Below, one piece after another: positions 7,627 to 13,465 of a stretch of 13,465 nucleotides of DNA (its first letter is position 1; each line of letters starts with the position of its first letter). Location of the stretch: NCBI GenBank assembly GCA_938084875.1, contig CALKFX010000111.1:1-13465 (forward strand), given 5' to 3'. The DNA comes from an uncultured Flavobacteriales bacterium (GTDB taxonomy: Bacteria; Bacteroidota; Bacteroidia; Flavobacteriales_D; Parvicellaceae). Below the pieces are notes generated by a model that was given only the letters and a program-made list of their open reading frames with translations, was not told the origin of the DNA and did no database searches. A program made the translations under genes and the position numbers.

Positions 7627-7657
7627 ATCATTAGGCATAAAATAATTAAAAAAAAAC

Positions 7658-8458
7658 ATGTTAATTACACTTACTTCTGACATGGGACTTAAAGATTACT
7701 ATGTTGCTGCAATGAAAGGGGCAATTTATAGTCAATTACCAGATGCAAAAATTGTAGATATATCTCATAATATTCCACCTTTTGACATATTGCATGCTTC
7801 TTTTGTTTTAAAAAATACTTTTAAACAATTTCCTAAAAACACCATTCATATTATAGGCGTAGATGCAGAAAAAAGTGAGGAAAACACCCATCTTATAGTT
7901 AAAAATCACGACCAATATTTTATTGGAGCTGATAATGGTATTTTCTCTTTAATTTTTGATAAAAAACCAGATGGGATTTGGAGTATAAATATCAATTCAG
8001 AAATTAGTGATTACTCTTTTCCAACCAAAGATATATTCATTCCAATAGCATGCCATCTTTCAAGAGGTGGATTACCGTCTGTAGTTGCTAAAGAAATTCA
8101 AGAAATTAAAACCAAGCAACTATTTAGACCTATAATTGACAACAACAGCATTAAAGCAATGGTCTGTTACATTGATAAATATGGCAACTTAATGACCAAT
8201 GTTACCAGGCAAATATTTAAAGATGTAGGTAAAAACAGAATGTTTAAAATTTTTCTTACTAGATCTGAGTATAGTATCCAAAAAATTTCCAGTAAATACA
8301 ATGATGTTCCAGATGGTGAAAGAGTAGCAATCTTCGGAAGTAGTGGTTTTTTAGAAATTGCAATTAACAAAGGGGTTCAAGGTTCTGGTGGTGGAGCTAG
8401 CCAATTATTTGGAATTAAAATCAATGATATTATAACCATAGAGTTTAGCGAAGAATGA
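7658..8458 (+). CDS. SAM hydroxide adenosyltransferase (DUF62) family protein
   Basis: Member of the S-adenosylmethionine hydroxide adenosyltransferase / SAM-dependent halogenase superfamily, whose hydrolytic members convert SAM and water to adenosine and methionine. It has 266 residues. The N-terminal domain has LTSDMGLKDYYVAAMKGAI with the ribose-binding Asp8, then DISHNIPPFDILHASFVL, FIGADNGIFSLIF and FIPIACHLSRGG (His133). The C-terminal barrel starts near 160 with VCYIDKYGNLMTNV and has FGSSGFLEIAINKGVQGSG. The family's DPGVG..R loop reads VDAEKSEENTH here. Asp69 is kept, but the Arg expected seven residues later is Asn76, so the hydrolytic Asp-Arg-His triad looks incomplete. Family membership is secure, the exact activity is not. 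The stop overlaps the next gene as ATGA. Confidence 0.88.
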   Translation: MLITLTSDMGLKDYYVAAMKGAIYSQLPDAKIVDISHNIPPFDILHASFVLKNTFKQFPKNTIHIIGVDAEKSEENTHLIVKNHDQYFIGADNGIFSLIFDKKPDGIWSININSEISDYSFPTKDIFIPIACHLSRGGLPSVVAKEIQEIKTKQLFRPIIDNNSIKAMVCYIDKYGNLMTNVTRQIFKDVGKNRMFKIFLTRSEYSIQKISSKYNDVPDGERVAIFGSSGFLEIAINKGVQGSGGGASQLFGIKINDIITIEFSEE

Positions 8459-8748
8459 TAGTAAGAATTGTTAAACTTATAATATCAAAAGATAAAACAA
8501 AAGATTTTTGTTTGTTTTTTAACAACAAAAAAAAACAAATTGAAGAATTTGAGGGTTGTATAAAAGTTGAACTTCTGCAAGACACTAAAGAACCTAGTCT
8601 GTATTTTACTTACAGTCATTGGGAAGATGAAGAATCACTGGATAATTATAGAAACTCTGTATTTTTTAAAAATATATGGAATAATACAAAATTGTATTTT
8701 TGTGGAAAACCGGAAGCGTGGAGTCTAAATAAACCAACCAATGAATAA
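8455..8748 (+). CDS. Antibiotic biosynthesis monooxygenase (ABM) fold protein
   Basis: Small 97-residue protein with the dimeric ferredoxin-like fold of the ABM/quinol monooxygenase superfamily. Seen are a first strand MIVRIVKLII, a helix with FNNKKKQIEEFEGCIKVELL (the 'F-x-G-C' turn into strand 2), strand LYFTYSHWEDEESLDNYRNS (the hallmark 'SxWxDExALDxYRxS'), then FFKNIWNNTKLYF and a C-terminal KPEAWSLN. No cofactor or substrate residues can be assigned, and many such proteins have no known reaction. It is coupled to the upstream SAM enzyme by ATGA and overlaps hutI by 8 bp, so all three are translated from one message. Confidence 0.83.
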   Translation: MIVRIVKLIISKDKTKDFCLFFNNKKKQIEEFEGCIKVELLQDTKEPSLYFTYSHWEDEESLDNYRNSVFFKNIWNNTKLYFCGKPEAWSLNKPTNE

Positions 8749-9988
8749 TTCTAATATTATAATTACCAATATAAAGGAGTTGGTTGGAATACTTCCAAAA
8801 AATAAGTTAGTGCTTAGCGGGAAAAAAATGAATGAGCTTTCCATCCTAAAAAATGCATTTATAAAAGTTAAGGAAGATAAAATTGATTCATTTGGTTTAA
8901 TGAAAGATTTAAAACTAAGAGATGAACAAAATGTTTTTGATGCAAATGGAGGAACTGTTTTACCTTCTTGGAACGATTCTCACACCCATTTAGTATTTGC
9001 CAAATCTAGGGAGAAAGAGTTTATCGATAAAATAAATGGTCTTTCTTACGAACAAATCGCAAAAAAAGGGGGTGGTATTTTAAATTCGGCTCTTCATTTA
9101 GAAAAAATTTCAGAAGAAACACTTTTTGAAAAGTCTAGGCAAAGGTTGCAAAATATAATTAAACTTGGTACTGGAGCAATTGAGATTAAGAGCGGCTACG
9201 GGTTGAGCTTAGAAGGAGAATTAAAAATTCTAAGAACGATAAAGAGATTAAAGGAAACTTTTAATATCGAAATTAAATCTACATTTTTAGGTGCTCATGC
9301 TTTGCCAAAAAAATATAAAAATAACAGAAAAAAATATCTTGATTTAATAATCAATGAAATGCTACCAAACATTCATAAGGAAGGATTAGCAGAGTATATT
9401 GATGTATTTTGTGAAACTAATTATTTTAACATAGATGAACTAGATAGAATTTTAGATGCTGGAGCAAAGTTTAATTTAAAACCCAAAGTTCATGTAAATC
9501 AATTCACTTCGATTGGAGGAATTCAAAAAGCAATAGAGCATAAGGCAATTTCTGTAGACCATTTAGAGATAATGGAAGAAAATGACTACGATACCTTAAG
9601 AAATTCATCTACAATTGCTACTCTTTTGCCATCGTGTTCATTTTTCATAGATTTAGCATATGCTCCTGCAAAAAAATTAATGGACAAAAATATTCCATTT
9701 GCTCTAGCAAGTGACTTAAATCCAGGATCGTCGCCGAATGGTAATATGAACTTAGTGAACTCGTTAGCATGTATTAAAATGAAAATTTTACCAGAAGCTG
9801 TGATAAACGCAAGTACAATAAATGGTGCCTATGCAATGGAAATTTCCGATTTAACAGGCTCTATAACTGCTGGTAAACAAGCCAATTTAATAATTACAAA
9901 ACCCATAGAATCCTACCCATACTTGTTCTATTCATTTGGTGAAAACTGCATAGAGAGAACAATGGTAAAAGGAAAATGGAATAAATAA
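8741..9988 (+). CDS. hutI: Imidazolonepropionase (histidine degradation)
   Basis: Metal-dependent amidohydrolase that hydrolyses 4-imidazolone-5-propionate to N-formimino-L-glutamate, the third step of histidine degradation. Its 415 residues are the normal length. HTH at 81-83 (DSHTHLVFAKSREKEF) gives two metal ligands. KSGYGLSLEGEL and LGAHALP follow, then His251 (KPKVHVNQF), His274 (SVDHLEIM) and Asp325 (LASDLNPGSSPNG), all at positions matching the B. subtilis enzyme. The C-terminus TINGAYAMEISDLTGSITAGKQANLII is typical. Gln254 occupies the place of the Glu found three residues after the third His ligand in B. subtilis HutI. No hutH, hutU or hutG gene is in the window, so the rest of the pathway must lie elsewhere if present. 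It overlaps the ABM gene by 8 bp and sits 7 bp before the DUF2490 gene. Confidence 0.93.
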   Translation: MNNSNIIITNIKELVGILPKNKLVLSGKKMNELSILKNAFIKVKEDKIDSFGLMKDLKLRDEQNVFDANGGTVLPSWNDSHTHLVFAKSREKEFIDKINGLSYEQIAKKGGGILNSALHLEKISEETLFEKSRQRLQNIIKLGTGAIEIKSGYGLSLEGELKILRTIKRLKETFNIEIKSTFLGAHALPKKYKNNRKKYLDLIINEMLPNIHKEGLAEYIDVFCETNYFNIDELDRILDAGAKFNLKPKVHVNQFTSIGGIQKAIEHKAISVDHLEIMEENDYDTLRNSSTIATLLPSCSFFIDLAYAPAKKLMDKNIPFALASDLNPGSSPNGNMNLVNSLACIKMKILPEAVINASTINGAYAMEISDLTGSITAGKQANLIITKPIESYPYLFYSFGENCIERTMVKGKWNK

Positions 9989-9995
9989 TTTAAAA

Positions 9996-10688
9996 ATGAA
10001 GAAAAGAATAATGTTCTACATGATCTTTACAATGTTTATTTCAAATAATGTAATAGGTCAAAATATTGAAGAAAACCTAGGTAGTTGGTTGATGTATTTT
10101 GGTACACATAAATTTAGTGAAAAATACAGTTTACATTACGAAACCCAACTAAGGAACTATGAAATAGTTTCTAATTTTAACCAGCTTTTACCTAGAATTG
10201 GATTGAACTACCATATTGACAAAAATACTTCTGTAACCGCAGGATATGCTTTTATTCCTACACAAAAAGAATTTAATTTAGGTTGGGAAGATAAGATAGA
10301 AACTGAAAATAGAGTTTGGCAACAATTTATATTAAAAAACAAAGTTGGTAATATTAATTTTAGACACCGTTATAGATTAGAACAAAGGTGGGTTAAAATA
10401 GGGGAAGAAACAACTTATAAAAATAGAGCTAGATACATGCTTTCAGTAAGAATTCCTATTTCAAAAAATGAAGACTCTCCCCTGTTTATTTCATTGTATG
10501 ATGAAATATTTCTTAATATTTCTGACAGCCCTTTTGATCAAAATAGATTGTTTGCAGCTTTGGGATACCAAATTAATAAGCAAATGAATTTTCAAGTAGG
10601 ATACTTAAGGCATCGTTCTGGAGTTTTAGATCTTAATCGTTTACAACTAGCAGTCTTTTTAAATACTGGCAATTATAACTTAGATTGA
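9996..10688 (+). CDS. DUF2490 outer-membrane beta-barrel-like protein
   Basis: A 230-residue secreted protein of the DUF2490 family. An N-terminal signal peptide (about 1-21, hydrophobic core FYMIFTMFISNNVIG) would be cleaved just before Gln22. The mature part is a series of short amphipathic strands with alternating aromatic residues, such as YSLHYETQLRNYE, SVTAGYAFIP, NFRHRYRLEQRW, YMLSVRIPI and FQVGYLRHRSG. This is what a small outer-membrane barrel looks like. The motif FRHRYRLEQRW and the ending RLQLAVFLNTG are typical of the family. Function is unknown. It is the last gene of the rightward operon, 7 bp after hutI. Its 3' end overlaps the opposing TonB-dependent receptor gene by 16 bp (10673-10688). 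Confidence 0.85.
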   Translation: MKKRIMFYMIFTMFISNNVIGQNIEENLGSWLMYFGTHKFSEKYSLHYETQLRNYEIVSNFNQLLPRIGLNYHIDKNTSVTAGYAFIPTQKEFNLGWEDKIETENRVWQQFILKNKVGNINFRHRYRLEQRWVKIGEETTYKNRARYMLSVRIPISKNEDSPLFISLYDEIFLNISDSPFDQNRLFAALGYQINKQMNFQVGYLRHRSGVLDLNRLQLAVFLNTGNYNLD

Positions 10689-13066
10689 ATCTGAAACATG
10701 AATGTTCTTGGAGAACCTAGATTTGCTGGTCTAATTAAATAGGAATTATTAAATAAGTTTTCACACAAAAACCCTACAGTAATATCTTTCTTTAAATTGT
10801 ATTTAATTCTGCAATCCAATAAATTATATCCATTATTTAGAGTTAGCATTGATCTATTAATACCTAAATCTGTAGATATTAATGTGTTTTCATTAAAAAG
10901 TCCTGTTACAAAAGCATAGTCAATATTGGTCATTTTAGAATTATATTGATAGGAAAGACCAATTATTAATTTGTTTTTATAAACACTTTCTACATCTAGT
11001 CTTATATTAACTTTACTTCTATACTTTAAAGTAGAGTTATTTACTGAGGAACTCGTATTAGAAAATGTATACTTTGTTGGGTTAGATTCGTTAAGTGCAA
11101 TTTCAGCTAAAGAAATTTGAGCTATACCTAATGGTACTAAATCTTCAAACGAACTATCTGGGTAAACTGAATGAGGATTTGAATAAGTTGCACCAAAAAG
11201 TAAACCCAAAGACCAATTATCTGAGACCAAACCGCTTGCATTAATTGTAAACTCTAAACCTGGTATTCTTGCTTTATTTACATTTTTAGAACTAAAACCT
11301 AACCCATAAGAAGATGGTTCTGATGGACCCCATATTCCTAAAGTAAACTCCATCATATCATTATATTCCATTAAAAAACCAACTAAATCAACATAACCTT
11401 TAAAATTTCTAATCTTAATTACTTTTTTAAGTCCTAGTTCAGAAGTCCAACCAGACTCAGGAATTAAATCTGGATTATTATATAAATTAATTGGACCAAT
11501 ATCTCCTTTAAAATACAATTCAGTCATTGTTGGGAATCTAAAGCCCTGGCCAAATGAAGAACGCAAATTCCAACCATTAGATATCTCATAATTTAAACCT
11601 CCACGAAAGACAGGCTGACCAAATTTAGAATTATTCAAGTCATAGTACTCATATCTTCCTCCGATAGAATAATTAATTTTATTAATTTTTTGATCTAGTT
11701 GAAAATATGCACTGTAATTCAACCCTGTTATTTTACCGTCTTGAGTAAATTGAGAATTGAAGCTATTAGTTTTACCCATTAGAGTGACAAGTGTTAATCC
11801 TGACGTAATTGTAGTATTTTCATCATGAAATTGGTTTTGATATTCGTTAAATGATAGTAGAGAATTGTTCTTATTATTAGGATTATTGTTGTAAAATAAA
11901 TTTCTACTTAAAATTCTGGACCTTAAAATATGTTTGAAAGAATTGTGGTAATAAGTTATTGAGGGGTCAATATAGAACCGATTGCCATTATTTGGAATAT
12001 GGGTTCCACTTAGAGGAATATAGGCATTTGTATCGTTCTGCCACATAACAAATAATCCACTTTTCCTTAGCATGTAATTTAGATTCAATCCAAATGTTAC
12101 TTTGTCTTTTACAAGCTTAGAATTTGCAGAAATTCTGGTTTGTTGATTATTAATGAATTTAATATAGCCTCTATCGTTGTAATGATTTGCAGAGAGAGTC
12201 AAATCTAGATTTTTTATCTTTTCACTGTGGCTTAGACTTATTCCGTTTCTTAGCATCAGAGAATCTCCCCACCACTTATTTCTAGGATCTTTTGGACTAT
12301 CCCAAAAGCCAAAAAATGAACTAACTATTGTTTGGGGCTTAAAAGATGGTACTTTAGTTTTAATATTAATAATTCCATTTAAAGCAGAAGATCCATATAA
12401 AGCTGAAGAAGCGCCTTTGATAACTTCTATCTGCTCAATATTTTCCATTGGAATTAAATTAAAATCTACTTCTCCTTGATCTGCAGACAAAATAGGCATT
12501 TCATCAACCATTACAAGAACTCTACTTCCGGTCCCATAACTCCACCCACTTCCACTTCTTATATTTAATTGACCATCAAGTAATTGAATACTTGGAACAT
12601 TTCTTAATAAATCTGAAAGTGTTATACAATTTTTACTTTCAATGAGTTTAGAATCTATAACATCCATTGAAACAGTGACCTCTTCAATTTTTTGTTTGAA
12701 TTTTGAAGCGGAAACAACCAATAAATTAAGTTCAGAGGAATTTTCATGTAATGAAACATTTATAAGCTTATTTTGATTAATATCTAATTCCATTGTTTTT
12801 GACTCGTATCCGATATACGAAAAGGTTAATTTTTGTGATCCGGAAGGAATAGAAATCTCATATTTTCCCAATGAATTAGTGACAGTGCCAAAAGAAAAAG
12901 GGTTGGCTTTCTCTTTTGAATTACCATGTTGATTAATTTTTATCGAGACTCCAACTAGCGGTTTATAAGAAATGGAATCTTTAACAATACCAGAAATTGT
13001 AATTTGAGCATTACAACGAATAGATAAAGCCAGTATTAAAATAAAGAATAATTTAAAAAACCTCAT
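10673..13066 (-). CDS. TonB-dependent outer-membrane receptor with CarboxypepD_reg-like N-domain
   Basis: Outer-membrane active transporter energised by TonB/ExbBD. From the ATG at 13066 it has 797 residues. The signal peptide is 1-20 (MRFFKLFFILILALSIRCNA, cleaved before Gln21). A carboxypeptidase-regulatory-like domain (about 22-107, ITISGIVKDSISYKPLVGVS ... LTFSYIGYESK) follows, then the plug (about 115-235) with LSDLLRNVPSIQL, VLVMVDEMPIL and IEQIEVIKGASSALYGS. The beta barrel runs to the end (RPANLGSPRTFMFQIQSKL). It is shorter than SusC-type receptors and no SusD partner is adjacent, so a siderophore-, cobalamin- or metal-type ligand is as likely as a glycan; the substrate cannot be told. 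An in-frame GTG four codons upstream (13078) is possible, but ATG gives a cleaner signal peptide. It lies 36 bp behind the sulfatase remnant on the same strand. Confidence 0.9.
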   Translation of the reverse strand: MRFFKLFFILILALSIRCNAQITISGIVKDSISYKPLVGVSIKINQHGNSKEKANPFSFGTVTNSLGKYEISIPSGSQKLTFSYIGYESKTMELDINQNKLINVSLHENSSELNLLVVSASKFKQKIEEVTVSMDVIDSKLIESKNCITLSDLLRNVPSIQLLDGQLNIRSGSGWSYGTGSRVLVMVDEMPILSADQGEVDFNLIPMENIEQIEVIKGASSALYGSSALNGIINIKTKVPSFKPQTIVSSFFGFWDSPKDPRNKWWGDSLMLRNGISLSHSEKIKNLDLTLSANHYNDRGYIKFINNQQTRISANSKLVKDKVTFGLNLNYMLRKSGLFVMWQNDTNAYIPLSGTHIPNNGNRFYIDPSITYYHNSFKHILRSRILSRNLFYNNNPNNKNNSLLSFNEYQNQFHDENTTITSGLTLVTLMGKTNSFNSQFTQDGKITGLNYSAYFQLDQKINKINYSIGGRYEYYDLNNSKFGQPVFRGGLNYEISNGWNLRSSFGQGFRFPTMTELYFKGDIGPINLYNNPDLIPESGWTSELGLKKVIKIRNFKGYVDLVGFLMEYNDMMEFTLGIWGPSEPSSYGLGFSSKNVNKARIPGLEFTINASGLVSDNWSLGLLFGATYSNPHSVYPDSSFEDLVPLGIAQISLAEIALNESNPTKYTFSNTSSSVNNSTLKYRSKVNIRLDVESVYKNKLIIGLSYQYNSKMTNIDYAFVTGLFNENTLISTDLGINRSMLTLNNGYNLLDCRIKYNLKKDITVGFLCENLFNNSYLIRPANLGSPRTFMFQIQSKL

Positions 13067-13102
13067 AAAATATATCACAATATAGGCTAATATTTAATAA
13101 AA

Positions 13103-13465
13103 TTAATAGTTAGAATTTATTTCACTTAAAGGCAAACCCTTCCATGCAATCCCTTCTTGCCAATTAGGAGCATGCACTTCTTTTAAATAGTTCATTAGCA
13201 ACTTCTCAAGCTCTTTGGTTTTCTTGGGATTATAAGAAACCAAATTTTCAATAAGCCTATCAATATTAGGGATTTTTACAACCTTATTTCCGTAAACACC
13301 AATGTCACAGTTAAAATCGTCTGCAATAATTAATAAAACATTAAGTTTTTTGTTTGGTAAATCAGTTATAGAAACAGAACTTTCTTTTGGTGAGATACAA
13401 CTTGAAAGAAGAAAAAAAAATAGTATTGTAAATAAGGAATTTATTTGATTCTTTATAAAAAAGAA
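13103..13465 (-). pseudogene. Sulfatase lipoprotein, internally deleted remnant (5' end beyond window)
   Basis: The minus strand is open from the window edge to a TAA at 13105-13103: 120 residues with no stop, and the true start lies outside. Numbered from the edge, residues 5-23 are a lipoprotein signal with lipobox LSSC (Cys23). Residues 41-71 (LNVLLIIADDFNCDIGVYGN ... KIPNIDRL) are the classic sulfatase N-terminus with metal-binding Asp49-Asp50. The sequence then passes directly into LVSYNPKKTKELEKLLMNYL and ends APNWQEGIAWKGLPLSEINS, which resembles the C-terminal helix and tail of such sulfatases. The C/S-x-P-x-R catalytic motif, the sulfate-binding core and the second metal site are all missing; a normal enzyme has about 450-550 residues. 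It appears to be an in-frame internal deletion, so no sulfatase activity is expected. An assembly deletion is an alternative. Confidence 0.72.

Noticed and set aside
8167..8370. 67-codon minus-strand frame inside the SAM hydroxide adenosyltransferase gene
   Set aside because: Shadow of a real gene; no motif and no promoter.
10673..13066. SusC-type receptor of a polysaccharide utilisation locus with the adjacent sulfatase remnant
   Set aside because: The receptor is about 800 residues, shorter than typical SusC, and there is no SusD-like gene. The neighbour is a remnant, so a polysaccharide locus is not supported within the window.
13067..13078. GTG start at 13078 for the TonB-dependent receptor
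   Set aside because: It adds only Met-Ile-Tyr-Phe ahead of an ATG that gives a standard basic-then-hydrophobic signal peptide; the ATG at 13066 is preferred.

Overview
The window is AT-rich DNA from a member of the Bacteroidota, most likely a marine Flavobacteriales-type organism. Several things point there: a START-like (SRPBCC) protein of the Bacteroidota type, a DUF2490 outer-membrane protein, and a TonB-dependent receptor with an N-terminal carboxypeptidase-regulatory-like domain. The phoH-purC pair and the phoH / SAM-hydroxide-adenosyltransferase divergence fit as well. Leaders are A-rich without Shine-Dalgarno sequences, and TAnnTTTG-type -7 boxes occur upstream of genes. Coding density is very high; no gap exceeds about 150 bases.

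Layout. An elongator tRNA-Met on the minus strand opens the window (2-75). A plus-strand run follows: START-like protein, LptF/LptG-family lipopolysaccharide-export permease, then two GT4 glycosyltransferases coupled by ATGA stop/start overlaps, then ribBA (bifunctional riboflavin enzyme). Converging on ribBA with a 1-bp gap is the minus-strand pair phoH-purC. From a short divergent promoter region (7574-7657) a plus-strand operon reads SAM hydroxide adenosyltransferase, antibiotic-biosynthesis-monooxygenase-fold protein, hutI (imidazolonepropionase), DUF2490 protein. These genes overlap or nearly touch. The last one overlaps tail-to-tail by 16 bp with a minus-strand TonB-dependent receptor. 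Upstream of that receptor, at the window edge, lies the 3' part of another minus-strand gene.

Most of the window is housekeeping. The points that deserve attention are: (1) the gene at the right edge reads as a sulfatase lipoprotein whose N-terminal 70 or so residues run in frame directly into what looks like the sulfatase C-terminus, with the whole catalytic middle missing; (2) the SAM hydroxide adenosyltransferase appears to lack the Arg of the family's Asp-Arg-His triad; (3) HutI has Gln where the Bacillus enzyme has an active-site Glu; (4) two glycosyltransferases are translationally coupled to the LPS-export permease. I found no CRISPR array, insertion sequence, phage gene or obviously new multi-gene defence system. 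All functional calls come from reading motifs and recalling families; no database search was possible.
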